Part shown: positions 44,543 to 53,878 of the stretch, piece by piece
Layout: each line of letters begins with the position of its first letter
How positions within the stretch are numbered: the first letter of the stretch is position 1
Source of the DNA: Microbulbifer sp. ALW1
Lineage (GTDB): Bacteria; Pseudomonadota; Gammaproteobacteria; Pseudomonadales; Cellvibrionaceae
Direction: 5' to 3'
Assembly: GCF_009903625.1 (NCBI RefSeq)
Contig: NZ_CP047569.1
Coordinates: 206,001 to 270,000, forward strand
Length of the DNA stretch: 64,000 nucleotides
Program-made: the position numbers and the translations under genes
The notes under the pieces: generated by a model
Database searches by the model: none
Told to the model about the DNA's origin: nothing
What the model saw: only the letters and a program-made list of their open reading frames with translations

Positions 44543-45949
44543 TCAGACGACAGCGGGCTGCAACGCCCGCACAAAATCCAGCGCCTTGCGCGCCCGCTCC
44601 TCGTCGCCGCAGCGGCGGTAGTGCTCCACCAGGCCATGGGCCAGACGCGCCATCAGCGGATGGCGCTGTTCCTTTTGCTGCAGCCGTAACAGCAGCGTTT
44701 CCACCAATCCCCACTGCTTTTCACGACCGGCGCGCTGGGCCAGCAGCAGGCACACCTGGCTGGTAAGCGCTCGCGGCTCACCACCGCGGCTCAGGTAATC
44801 TTCCACCCCGCGGACAATAGGCGCAAAGTCCTGCTCCGGTTTTTTCGCCAGGGCGAACAGGGCCAGCCAGGCGCGGTGGTGCCCCTCGCTGTCTGGCGCC
44901 AGGGCAGTGAGCTCGATCGCCTTGTGGATCAGCGGCAGGGATTCCGGGTGCTGGCGCTGGGCATTGGTTGCGGCCTCGCCGGCTTCCAGCAATTTGCCGC
45001 TGTTTTGTAGGGATTCGATCCGTGCCAGCGCCAGCTGTTCCGGGGTCGGCGGCAGGTCCTCTTCCACGTGGATCTCACTGCTTGGGCGCAGCCGGATCAA
45101 TGCCAGGGTGCAGATAACCCCGGCGACCAGCCCACCAAAGTGCGCCCAGTAGGCAATGTTGTCGCTACCGAAGAAGTAGCCGAATACTTCCTTGCCCAGC
45201 CACAGGGGCAATACCAGCAGCGCCGGTGCGGTAAATTCGCCAAAGGCAAAACCGAGGGTGTAGAAAAAGCGCAGCCGGCGAATGCCGTAGACCGCCACGA
45301 ACATTCCCATTACCGCAGAGACAGCGCCGGAGGCACCGATCACCGGCATCAGACTGCCCGCTTCCACGCCCAGGTGCAGGGCGGCGGCGGCAATCCCTCC
45401 CAGTAAATAGAGACCCAGAAACCAGGCTGCCCCCAACGCCAGCTCAACGGAAAGCCCAAACAGCAGCAGGAAAATCATATTGCCCAGCAGGTGGTCCCAG
45501 CCGCCGTGCAAGAACATATGCCCGAATAACCCCTGCAGTGTCGGTGCGGCCGGTGTCAGGCCGTAGGCAAAGCTCGACAGGCTGTCGCGCAGCTCACCAA
45601 ACTGGCGCCGCTGTTGCAGCCAGGTCTGCTCCCCCTCCTGCGCCAACTGCGGTAACAGCCAGTTGTGGAACTCCCGGCTCCACAGCAGTTGCTCGTAGAT
45701 GAATTCTTCCCCGGCGCCCATGGCCAGGGTGCGCCATTCAGGCTTTTGCGTTTCCACATATTCGTAGAAACGCTCCTCGTCCAGGGCCGGCAATTCGCTG
45801 GCGAAGTAAAAGTCTTCGGCCGCTTGCCAGCGCGTCTCGTCGCCGCTCTGGTAGAGCAGGAACACCAGCAGGTTGATGAGGATCAGAGCAAAGCAGACCA
45901 GCGGTGGGCGGCGCCAGTCGGGCCGGTTCTGGATGGGGATGATCAGCAA
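44543..45949 (-). CDS. Rhomboid family intramembrane serine protease with C-terminal helical repeats
   Basis: The 468-aa protein has a rhomboid core (about 10-290). The first membrane helix is separated by a soluble insert (about 35-130) from HMFLHGGWDHLLGN, then the catalytic Ser in GASGAVSAVMG and the catalytic His in AHFGGLVAG. The C-terminal 170 residues are helical with TPR-like character (LEAGEAATNAQRQHPES). Rhomboids cleave membrane proteins within their helices. The start is a TTG (45949), as no ATG fits before the first helix. It converges with the zinc-finger membrane protein, which also ends in helical repeats. Confidence 0.9.
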   Translation of the reverse strand: MLIIPIQNRPDWRRPPLVCFALILINLLVFLLYQSGDETRWQAAEDFYFASELPALDEERFYEYVETQKPEWRTLAMGAGEEFIYEQLLWSREFHNWLLPQLAQEGEQTWLQQRRQFGELRDSLSSFAYGLTPAAPTLQGLFGHMFLHGGWDHLLGNMIFLLLFGLSVELALGAAWFLGLYLLGGIAAAALHLGVEAGSLMPVIGASGAVSAVMGMFVAVYGIRRLRFFYTLGFAFGEFTAPALLVLPLWLGKEVFGYFFGSDNIAYWAHFGGLVAGVICTLALIRLRPSSEIHVEEDLPPTPEQLALARIESLQNSGKLLEAGEAATNAQRQHPESLPLIHKAIELTALAPDSEGHHRAWLALFALAKKPEQDFAPIVRGVEDYLSRGGEPRALTSQVCLLLAQRAGREKQWGLVETLLLRLQQKEQRHPLMARLAHGLVEHYRRCGDEERARKALDFVRALQPAVV

Positions 45950-46092
45950 GGGCGGACCTGCGGCTCGGTTGCGGTTGGAGTTGGCGGATTCAAGCTCTCC
46001 AGAATACAGGGGTTGCAGAATAAGGCCAGCCCCCTGACGGCCGAAGCCGGCGGCTGTCCGGGGTTACGGGCTGGCCCGAGTTGACTCTGGCG

Positions 46093-48438
46093 TCACTGGT
46101 TGCCCGAGCCATTACTGGAACCATTGCCGGAACCATTGTCGGAGCCATTGCCATCGCCCTCACCGCCGTCACCCGAACCACCGTCGTCATTGCCCGACCA
46201 GTCTTCGATACCCGCGGAACCGCGCCGCTCCTCGGCCACAGGCCCCTGCTCACCGCCCACCGGGGCCGAATGCAGTTCCGTCGCCGGCAGCGGTGACTCC
46301 GACCAGCTGCGCACGTGCAGGTCTCGCTGCGGGAAGGGAATTTCGATACTGCGCTGACTGAACTCCCGCAGCAGCTCGATGTTGTACAGCGCATTGAGGT
46401 CGCCCAGCGAGGACACCGCGTTGCTGTTGACCCACACCACCAGTTTGAAATCCAGTGAACTGTCGCCGAACCCGGTGAGCCACACCTCGGTCTTGCGCTG
46501 CCAGTTGGTAAAGGTGACTGGCACATGCTCTGCCGCGGCCATCGCCGCCTCCCGCACCACTTCCGGATCGGTGCCGTAGGCTACACCAAAGGTCACGTGG
46601 ATTCGCCGCACCGGGTCTTCCAGGGTGTGGTTGGTGACCCGCCCGGTAACGAACTCTGAATTGGGCACCAGAATATCCACATTGTCGCGGGTGGTAATAC
46701 GAGTGGAGCGCACATTGATATCGCGGATGCGACCAAACACGCCGGACTCCAGCTCCACCAGGTCCCCCACCCGCAGTGGCTGCTCAAACAACAGGATGAT
46801 CCCGGAAATAAAGTTGGAAAAAATCGCCTGCATCCCGAAGCCGATCCCCACGGACAGGGCACCGGCGATCAGCGTCAGCTTGGAGGTATCCAGCCCTACC
46901 ATGGTGAGAATGATGATCAGGGTGATGAGGACGATGCAGTAATTCAGTATGCGCCACAGGGTGTAGGAAGCCTGTTCGCTAGTGCGGTTTTTGCGCACCA
47001 TGCGCCGCAACACCCAGTTCAGAGCGCGCGAACAGCCCCAGGCCGCCAGGATCACCAGCAGCATCTGCGCTATGTCTTTCAGAGTGATCGGGTGCTCACT
47101 GACCGCAAAGAGTTCGTAATTGGCGAGATTGCGCCAACCGACGTGCACCTCCTGAAACTGATGCTGGATTCTTTCCCCCATGGTGCGCCACCACCCCTGG
47201 GCGCGGCGGTAAACCAGCAACTGCGCTGTCTCATAGCGCTTCACATCTTCAATCAGGTCACCGGCCCGCCCCAGGGCACTGTTGACCTTTTCGAACCGCT
47301 GCCACCAGCTGCGCATGGCTTTGGGATCCTCTCCCACCCAGGCGACAATTTGACGCTGGCGCACATTCAACTGGCGGGTGAGATTTTCGCGGACGGTTTC
47401 CGCATTCGCCACCAGGTCTTTGCTGATCGACATTTTCTGCGCCTCGCCGTCGGGCTGCAGAACGCTGTTCATTGCAGACAGCAATTCCTGCTTGCGCAGT
47501 TGCAGACGATTTTCCAGTGCCTCGACACTGTAATTCATCATCTTGATCTGCTGCTCCATGGTGACCACGGCGCTGGAACTTTCAAAAACCAGATTCTGGG
47601 AATCGCTGCGGGCCCGCGCCAGGTCCTCCAGGTTGGATTTCTCCTCGGTGCTTGCGGCCATCAGCTTTTTTGTCACATCGGCACTGTACTGCAGCTGCTT
47701 GAGCATGCGGGTCAACTCGGCATCGGCGTAGTCGAGTTCCTCGCCCCAAGCATTCAGCTGCTCGTGCAGCATGCGCTGTTCTTCCAGTATTTGCAGGTGG
47801 CTGATTTGCGCCAGAAACAGATCGACGGTTGCGTCCAGATGGCGAGCATCCGCCCGAGGCCTTTCTTTCAGTGCCGTCACCTTTTCCCGCAATCGTTTGA
47901 GCGACTGGCCGACACTGTCGTCCATCTGCGACATTTCCAGCTTCAGCCCGTCAAACCGCTGCTGCCCCCGCGCTACACCCGCGTCCGCTTCGGCCCACTG
48001 CAATACGGTCGGGTCTTTGGGAAATGTCACTTTCGGCAAAACGCCGACTTTTTTCAGCTCCTCATGTTTACCCCAGGTTTTGCGAATACCGTCAAAGCGT
48101 AGGTTGATGGCCTTCACTTTGTCACCAAGCTCTGCTTCCTCCGGCAACAGGGTATTCCATTCTTTCCAGGCGGCTTCCACATCCGTCAGCCACTGTTTGC
48201 GCTGGTCGCTGGTGATATCTGGCCACTGGGTCCACCAATCCGCAGCAAGGTTATTGAAGTCCGGAATAACCGGGGAAAACTCTTTCGGCTTGGTAGATGG
48301 CAACTGGGCGAACGCCAGCAGCGGCAGAAATAGCGAGAGACAAAACGAGAGACACAGCAAAAACAACAGCCACGACCGCACCCGCAGCCACAAGGGTGCG
48401 AGCCAGCGATGATCAAGCGAGGAACTTATGGCGGCCAT
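46093..48438 (-). CDS. MscS-type mechanosensitive ion channel with periplasmic coiled-coil domain and low-complexity tail
   Basis: The roughly 781-aa protein has an N-terminal hydrophobic/export segment (LLFLLCLSFCLSLFLPLLAFA) and a long helical, coiled-coil domain (about 60-430). Three to four membrane helices follow (about 440-570), including the MscS pore pattern GALSVGIGFGMQAIFSNFISG, then the MscS beta and C-terminal domains (GVFGRIRDINVRSTRITT). The last 35 or so residues are a Gly/Asn/Ser/Asp low-complexity tail, encoded by short DNA repeats near 46095-46190. Such channels relieve osmotic pressure. The start is uncertain: the ATG at 48438 lacks a strong ribosome site and the frame is open to 48600. 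Confidence 0.87.
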   Translation of the reverse strand: MAAISSSLDHRWLAPLWLRVRSWLLFLLCLSFCLSLFLPLLAFAQLPSTKPKEFSPVIPDFNNLAADWWTQWPDITSDQRKQWLTDVEAAWKEWNTLLPEEAELGDKVKAINLRFDGIRKTWGKHEELKKVGVLPKVTFPKDPTVLQWAEADAGVARGQQRFDGLKLEMSQMDDSVGQSLKRLREKVTALKERPRADARHLDATVDLFLAQISHLQILEEQRMLHEQLNAWGEELDYADAELTRMLKQLQYSADVTKKLMAASTEEKSNLEDLARARSDSQNLVFESSSAVVTMEQQIKMMNYSVEALENRLQLRKQELLSAMNSVLQPDGEAQKMSISKDLVANAETVRENLTRQLNVRQRQIVAWVGEDPKAMRSWWQRFEKVNSALGRAGDLIEDVKRYETAQLLVYRRAQGWWRTMGERIQHQFQEVHVGWRNLANYELFAVSEHPITLKDIAQMLLVILAAWGCSRALNWVLRRMVRKNRTSEQASYTLWRILNYCIVLITLIIILTMVGLDTSKLTLIAGALSVGIGFGMQAIFSNFISGIILLFEQPLRVGDLVELESGVFGRIRDINVRSTRITTRDNVDILVPNSEFVTGRVTNHTLEDPVRRIHVTFGVAYGTDPEVVREAAMAAAEHVPVTFTNWQRKTEVWLTGFGDSSLDFKLVVWVNSNAVSSLGDLNALYNIELLREFSQRSIEIPFPQRDLHVRSWSESPLPATELHSAPVGGEQGPVAEERRGSAGIEDWSGNDDGGSGDGGEGDGNGSDNGSGNGSSNGSGNQ

Positions 48439-48648
48439 GCCGGAGGCGATCCCTGTCCTTTTATCTCTTTGCCGTAACCGAGGTTTGGATAAGCGCCACG
48501 AAAGCGAGCGACGCGCGATGGCATTCGTGCATTGGGTTGAGCGCATTGGCTTTAGTGTAGATGAGACCGACCGACGCCCCGCCGCAATAGCACGCAACAA
48601 AGGCCTTTTACAAAAAAGCGCTTTTACGAAGTCGTCAAGCCATAGCCG

Positions 48649-49500
48649 CTAGCGGCGGCGATCGTAACGCTGGATACAGTCGCGGTATTCCCGCTGGTAG
48701 ATCCGCAGTCGCTGGCTGTCCAGGCTGCTTCCCCGGCGCGCAGCATCCGACGCATCCTGGCGGCAGGCAGACTCCGCCAGTACCCGATTGTCGTAGCGCT
48801 CACCACTGGAATCATAGGGCGGGCGAATATTGGCATAGGGACGCGGCGCGCGCCGACGCGGGTCACGATAGCGGTCGGCCTCAAACAGCGGCATCCCTTC
48901 ACCATCCAGAGTGTCAGGATCCAGGGCATCCGGTGGGTAGGCGCGGGGAATACCGGAGCGGTCGCGCAGGTCATCCAGGTCTGCATCCGGATAGCCGTAG
49001 AGGCGATCCTCATTAGCCCCCACCAGATCTCCACCGTAATAACGGCGCCAGTTGTACGGCGGCGTGGTCACCACATAGGTGCGGTTGCGTGGCTCGAAGC
49101 GGAAAAAGGTACCGGTGGCGCTGTAGAAAAAGCGCTGGCCATCGATATCAAAGCCGGTGCTGCCGAGTGGCACAAAACTGAGCTCCGCCCCCAGGGGCGG
49201 CTCCACCCGCAGATAGCCATCGTCTTCGCGACGGTAAAAATAGCCGCCCTGGTAATAGTAGATATTGCCGCTCAGGGTAAGCTGGATCGCGTCTGTCGAC
49301 AGCTGGCGTTGCCGGTTGGGGTCACGCCGGTAATCGTCAGCGGCCTCACCACTGGACTGGTCCGGCGGCGCACCCTGCGCCATCGAAGCGTCAAAAGGAA
49401 CAAGTACAGCAGCGAATAAGAGGCAGGCGGGGAAAATAGAAGACAGAGGGAAAAAGAACCCAAAGGAGAACCGCGAAGGTCCCAGACACAACCGGGGCAT
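48649..49500 (-). CDS. Secreted protein of unknown function, DUF6515-like
   Basis: The 283-aa product has a hydrophobic N-terminal export signal (FFFPLSSIFPACLLFAAVLVPFDASMA). A Tyr-rich beta segment follows (GNIYYYQGGYFYR, EPPLGAELSFVPLG, YSATGTFFRFEPRN, YVVTTPPYNW), recalling DUF6515 proteins. The C-terminal half is Asp/Arg/Pro-rich and ends with a helical basic stretch. A periplasmic or outer-membrane-associated role is inferred from the signal only. It lies between MscS and the transaminase on the same strand, without evident coupling. Confidence 0.65.
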   Translation of the reverse strand: MPRLCLGPSRFSFGFFFPLSSIFPACLLFAAVLVPFDASMAQGAPPDQSSGEAADDYRRDPNRQRQLSTDAIQLTLSGNIYYYQGGYFYRREDDGYLRVEPPLGAELSFVPLGSTGFDIDGQRFFYSATGTFFRFEPRNRTYVVTTPPYNWRRYYGGDLVGANEDRLYGYPDADLDDLRDRSGIPRAYPPDALDPDTLDGEGMPLFEADRYRDPRRRAPRPYANIRPPYDSSGERYDNRVLAESACRQDASDAARRGSSLDSQRLRIYQREYRDCIQRYDRRR

Positions 49501-49799
49501 GACTTACCTCACAACAAGCCCCCCGACCGACCGATGAATACCAGCAATTCATCAGACTAAAAAATCAAATAGCGGAACCCAACAGACAGCCACACACGGC
49601 GCCGCCGCCTTCTCCGCCGTCAGTCACGACAAGAGAGACGGCCAGCAGCCGCGTGCGACACGGTAGCCGGAGGCGCCACCCTCCCATACTGAGTGGCGAA
49701 CGCAGCAGAGCGCTCAGACCTCTCGGCCCCGCGCTTTTGCTACACGGCCGACTACATCTAAAGTGTAGTGTCGCCAGCGGCAATTCCCAACAAAACCCG
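49501..49799. other. Intergenic region without recognised content
   Basis: This 299-bp stretch lies between the DUF6515-like gene and the transaminase 3' end. I see no strong hairpin with a T-run, no operator resembling those elsewhere and no convincing small gene. Confidence 0.4.
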
Positions 49800-51122
49800 T
49801 TACAGGCTTGCGATGACCTCGCGCAACTTGCTGACGATGGCATCGATCTCGTGGGCCTCGATAATCAGCGGCGGCGACATGCACAGCGCATCGCCGATAC
49901 CCCGCGCCATCACACCCGCTTCCCAGGCCAGTGCCGACGCCTTGGCCCCGAACTTGCCCTTGAGATTATCCGGCGCTTTCAGCTCAATGGCACCCACCAG
50001 CCCGTAGTTGCGCACATCAATCACCTGATCCATATCCGCCAGCGAGTGCAGTGCATTTTCCCAGTGCTTGCCAATATCCCCGGCGGCGCGGGTCAGCAAG
50101 CCCTCACGGTCGTAAATATCCAGCGTCGCCATACCCGCGGCGCAGGCCACCGGGTGCGCGGAATAGGTATAGCCATGGAAAAACTCCACCATCCCCTCAC
50201 CGGCGGCATCCATCACCGTGTTGTAAATCTTGTCGCTGACGAACACTGCCCCCAGGGGCACCGTCGCATTGGTGATGCCTTTGGCGGAGGTAATCATATC
50301 CGGCGTCACACCGAATTCCTGTGCAGCAAACGGCGAACCGGTGCGGCCCCAGCCGGAAATCACCTCATCAAAAATCAACAACAGATCGTGCTTGTCACAA
50401 ATCTCCCGCAGGCGCTGCAGGTATCCCTTGGGTGGCAAAACCACACCGCCGGCGCCAGAGAAAGGCTCCACAATCACCGCCGCAATCTGATCCGCGCCGT
50501 GGAAAGCAACAAGACGCTCCAGATCTTCTGCCAGCTCCACACCGTGCTCCGGCAGGCCCTTGGAAAACGCATTGCGCTCGATATCCAGGGTGTGGCGCAT
50601 ATGATTCGCCTTCACCGGCTGACCAAAGCTCTGGTAATTCGGCGCAATACCACCGACAGAGATACCGCCGAAGTTCACCCCGTGATAACCCTTCTCACGG
50701 CCGATAAACATGGTGCGACTACCCTTGCCCCGCGCGCGCTGATACTGCAGCGCAATCTTCAGCGCCGACTCCACCGCCTCGGAACCGGAGTTGCCAAAAA
50801 ATACATGATTCAGCGGATCCGGCGTGTACTGCACCAGACGCTCCGCGTATTCAAAACTCAGCTCGTGACCGAAATTAAAAATCGAGCTGTAGTCCAGCTT
50901 GCGCGCCTGCGCAGAAATGGCATCCGCAATCTCCGTACGACAGTGACCGGCATTGGAACACCAGAGCCCCGCCGTGGCATCAATGATCTTACGGCCGGAC
51001 TTTTCGTGCAGGTAAATCCCCTCCGCGCTCTCAACGATACGCGGCGCCGCTTTGAAGGAGCGGTTGGGGGTAAAGGGCATCCAGAAAGCACTGGTTTTTA
51101 AATCGTTTTTCAGTTCGGACAT
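49800..51122 (-). CDS. Class III PLP-dependent aminotransferase, omega-amino acid/beta-alanine:pyruvate type
   Basis: The 440-aa enzyme transfers an omega-amino group to pyruvate. It has the class III layout: WMPFTPNRSFKAAPRIVESAEG at the N-terminus, FGNSGSEAVESALK for phosphate binding, FDEVISGWGRTG, and the PLP Lys in ITSAKGITN. The N-terminus is like beta-alanine:pyruvate transaminases. TTGGAG precedes the ATG at 51122; a TTG at 51134 is less likely. The semialdehyde dehydrogenase lies upstream on the same strand, separated by 215 bp containing repeat copy 3. Together they would convert beta-alanine, GABA or a similar amine to an acid; the actual substrate is not decided. Confidence 0.88.
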   Translation of the reverse strand: MSELKNDLKTSAFWMPFTPNRSFKAAPRIVESAEGIYLHEKSGRKIIDATAGLWCSNAGHCRTEIADAISAQARKLDYSSIFNFGHELSFEYAERLVQYTPDPLNHVFFGNSGSEAVESALKIALQYQRARGKGSRTMFIGREKGYHGVNFGGISVGGIAPNYQSFGQPVKANHMRHTLDIERNAFSKGLPEHGVELAEDLERLVAFHGADQIAAVIVEPFSGAGGVVLPPKGYLQRLREICDKHDLLLIFDEVISGWGRTGSPFAAQEFGVTPDMITSAKGITNATVPLGAVFVSDKIYNTVMDAAGEGMVEFFHGYTYSAHPVACAAGMATLDIYDREGLLTRAAGDIGKHWENALHSLADMDQVIDVRNYGLVGAIELKAPDNLKGKFGAKASALAWEAGVMARGIGDALCMSPPLIIEAHEIDAIVSKLREVIASL

Positions 51123-51183
51123 GGTTTTCTCCAAGTCTTAAAAATTAGAATCTTTCTAACGTAGTAAATAATTCAGATGCGAA

Positions 51184-51295
51184 GGCAGAGTACCGGGTGC
51201 GAATTTTCAGGAGCGTCGGCGACATGGACGTCGCCGACGCAGCGTACAGGGATGTATTCACAGCGGTCCTGAAAATTCGCACCCGGTACCCTGCC
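51184..51295 (+). repeat. 112-bp stem-head intergenic repeat element, copy 3
   Basis: Arms 51184-51212 and 51267-51295 pair over 29 bp with one mismatch, enclosing a 54-nt head (51213-51266) that differs from copy 2 at one visible base (ACATGG for ACAGGG). The stem interior GCGAA is peculiar to this copy, with complementary TTCGC in the other arm. Confidence 0.85.
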
Positions 51296-51337
51296 GCCAC
51301 AGAGTCAAAACAAACCTCTTAAAACAGCAGGCCCTGG

Positions 51338-52783
51338 CTAGACTCCGTAGCAGCAGTATTTTGTCTCGTAGAATTCCGCCATACCCTCGACGCCGCCCTC
51401 GCGTCCGATACCGGATTCCTTGCAGCCGCCAAAGGGCGCCACCGTGGTCGAAAACACGCCCGCATTACAGGCCACCATGCCGTACTCCAGCGCCTCAACC
51501 ACCCGGTTCGCCCGACGAATGTTTTCACTCATCACATAGGCCGCCAACCCGAACGGCGTATTATTGGCGCGCGCAATCACGTCTTCCTCATCCGAGAATT
51601 TCTGCACCACCGCCAGCGGCCCGAAAATCTCCTCCTGAGCAATACGCATCTCATCGTGCACATTGGTCAGCAGCGTCGGCGCATAAAAGTTTTCACCATG
51701 CGACAGAAAATCCCCGCCCAGTTCAAGATGCGCGCCATTGGCCACCGCCTCCTCCACCAGACCGTGCACCCGATCCACTGCACGACGGAAGATCAAAGGA
51801 CCAAAGGTCGTCCCCTCATCCAGACCGTGGCCCGACTGTAACTTCTCCATCTGCGCACGCAGCTTCGCCACAAACTCGTCGTGCACCGCCTCATGCACAT
51901 AAATCCGGTTGGTAGACACACAAGTCTGGCCCGCATTGCGCATTTTGGTAGCCACACAGGCGGTCACCGCCACATCGATGTCCGCATCATCGAACACGAT
52001 AAACGGCGCATTGCCCCCCAGCTCCATCGACATCTTTTTCACCGTGCTGGCACACTGCGCCATCAGCAGCTTGCCCACCGGGGTAGAGCCGGTAAAGGTA
52101 AACTTCGACACCCGCGGATCCTGGGTCAGTACCTTGCCGATGGCGGCAGAGTCACTGCCTACCACCACATTCAAGGTACCAGCGGGCAGGCCCGCCTCCT
52201 CGGCCAGGGCACACAGCGCCAGTGCCGACAGCGGCGTCTCCGAGGCCGGCTTGATCACCACCGTACAGCCAGCGGCAAGTGCCGGCGCCGCCTTGCGGGT
52301 GATCATCGCATTGGGGAAATTCCACGGCGTGATACAGGTCACCACGCCCACCGGCTGGCGAATGGTCTGCAGACGCATTGCCGGGTTGTGGGTTGGGATT
52401 GTCTGGCCGTAGGCGCGGCGGCACTCCTCGGCATACCACTCGATGTAGGAAGCGCCGTAGTCAATCTCGCCCATCGCCTCCGCCAGTGGCTTGCCCTGCT
52501 CCAGGGTCAGCAGCCGCGCCAGATCTTCGCGGTTGTCCGCAATCAGCTGGTACCAGCGCTTGAGCACCGCGGCGCGCTCGGATGCCGTCTTGCGGCTCCA
52601 CGCCGGGAACGCCGTGTGGGCCGCCGCAACCGCATCGGCGGCATCCGCGGCAGAGCCATCGGCAATCTCTGCCAGCACCGCGCCATTGGCCGGGTCAGTA
52701 ACCACCAACTTACTGGCCGCTTCCCGCCATGCGCCGTTTATATAGTTGCGGGTCTGTAATAACTGCTTATTGTTTAGTTCCAT
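51338..52783 (-). CDS. gabD: NAD(P)-dependent succinate-semialdehyde dehydrogenase family protein
   Basis: The 481-aa aldehyde dehydrogenase has TPWNFPNAMITRK, the NAD-site FTGSTPVGK, the general-base Glu in MELGGNAPFIVFDD and the catalytic Cys in NAGQTCVSTNRI. Length and sequence fit the GabD group, which oxidises succinate semialdehyde, often with NADP. AGGGAG precedes the ATG at 52783; the frame is open six codons further. It is upstream of the transaminase on the same strand and divergent from a LysR regulator. Confidence 0.9.
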   Translation of the reverse strand: MELNNKQLLQTRNYINGAWREAASKLVVTDPANGAVLAEIADGSAADAADAVAAAHTAFPAWSRKTASERAAVLKRWYQLIADNREDLARLLTLEQGKPLAEAMGEIDYGASYIEWYAEECRRAYGQTIPTHNPAMRLQTIRQPVGVVTCITPWNFPNAMITRKAAPALAAGCTVVIKPASETPLSALALCALAEEAGLPAGTLNVVVGSDSAAIGKVLTQDPRVSKFTFTGSTPVGKLLMAQCASTVKKMSMELGGNAPFIVFDDADIDVAVTACVATKMRNAGQTCVSTNRIYVHEAVHDEFVAKLRAQMEKLQSGHGLDEGTTFGPLIFRRAVDRVHGLVEEAVANGAHLELGGDFLSHGENFYAPTLLTNVHDEMRIAQEEIFGPLAVVQKFSDEEDVIARANNTPFGLAAYVMSENIRRANRVVEALEYGMVACNAGVFSTTVAPFGGCKESGIGREGGVEGMAEFYETKYCCYGV

Positions 52784-52867
52784 CGAATACTCCCTGACCA
52801 ATGCATACTGAGCTTTTCATGGATTCTGGACAAGCAGTCCGCTGGCGAATAGTAAGATCTTTGCAAC

Positions 52868-52892
52868 TAAAGTTCGGATCCATCAAACTTTA
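52868..52892. promoter_or_regulatory. Candidate LysR operator between gabD and lysR-type gene
   Basis: TAAAGTT, 11 bp, AACTTTA is a perfect interrupted palindrome matching the T-N11-A layout of LysR sites. It lies in the 150-bp divergent region between the dehydrogenase and regulator genes. Confidence 0.6.
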
Positions 52893-52933
52893 CTGCAGAC
52901 ACCGCCGCCGGAGCCGCCCAACAGGTAACCCCC

Positions 52934-53878
52934 ATGCCCTCTACGCCGCAAAAGCCACAAAAGCCACCAAAAAAGCCCCTCTCCGGGCGCCTCAGCGATA
53001 TGGACCTGCGCCTGCTGCGGGTCTTCCGCGAGGTGGTGCAGGCCGGCGGTCTGGCGCCGGCGGAAGTGGCACTCAATATCAGCCGTTCCACCATCAGTGT
53101 GCACCTGTCGGACCTGGAAACCCGGCTCGGTATGCAACTGTGCATCCGCTCCCGCGGCCGCGCTGACTTCAAGCTGACCCGCGAGGGCGAGGCCCTCTAC
53201 CAGGCCATCGAAGAACTCGACGGCCACCTGGCCAGCTTCCGCAGCCAAGTCAACGCCATCCAGTCGCAGCTCACCGGCAAACTGCGCATCGTCCTGCCGG
53301 ACGACATGCTGGCCATGCCCCAACTGGATATGCCTGCCACCATTGCGCGACTGCGCGAGCGCGCGCCCCAGTTACAACTGGATATCAAACTGGCCGCGCC
53401 CCACGAACTGGAGCTGGAAATCCTCGGCGGCCGCGCCGATGTGGGCATCAACCCCCTGCACTCCCGTCGTCCCGGCCTCAGCTACCAGCCGCTGTTCAGC
53501 CACCAGTCGCTGCTTTACGGCGCCGCGCATCACCCCTGCGCCAACCGGACAGAAGCCGATGAAGAACAGCTCACACAGCAGGAGCTTGCCGCCCCCGATC
53601 ACGCCGTGCTGTCCGGTGCTGCCCACCTCTACCGTCTGTTCCCCCACAAAAGTATCGCCAACCATATGGCGGCGCGGCTGGCGATGATTCTGTCCGGAAA
53701 ATTTATCGGCTTTCTGCCGGAGTACCTGGCGGCGAAGTATGTGCAGCGGAAAGAACTGGTGGCACTCGACCCCGAACGGTTCCGCTACCAGATTCAGAAC
53801 GCACTGACGTTCAAAAGCAGCGCTGCGGAGCAACCAGCCGTGCGATTGTTTCTGGAGGTGTTAGTGGTAAATGGGTAG
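52934..53878 (+). CDS. LysR family transcriptional regulator
   Basis: The 314-aa protein has a Pro/Lys-rich N-terminal extension, a winged helix (about 22-80; MDLRLLRVFREVVQAGGLAPAE, ISRSTISVHLSDLETRLG) and a substrate-binding domain with LGGRADVGINPL. It is divergent from gabD, the usual arrangement for a LysR regulator and its target, so it probably controls the dehydrogenase/transaminase pair. Confidence 0.92.
   Translation: MPSTPQKPQKPPKKPLSGRLSDMDLRLLRVFREVVQAGGLAPAEVALNISRSTISVHLSDLETRLGMQLCIRSRGRADFKLTREGEALYQAIEELDGHLASFRSQVNAIQSQLTGKLRIVLPDDMLAMPQLDMPATIARLRERAPQLQLDIKLAAPHELELEILGGRADVGINPLHSRRPGLSYQPLFSHQSLLYGAAHHPCANRTEADEEQLTQQELAAPDHAVLSGAAHLYRLFPHKSIANHMAARLAMILSGKFIGFLPEYLAAKYVQRKELVALDPERFRYQIQNALTFKSSAAEQPAVRLFLEVLVVNG

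Noticed and set aside
41055..51295. CRISPR-like reading of the three repeats
   Set aside because: Copies are scattered, in both orientations, 112 bp long, with no regular spacers and no cas genes.
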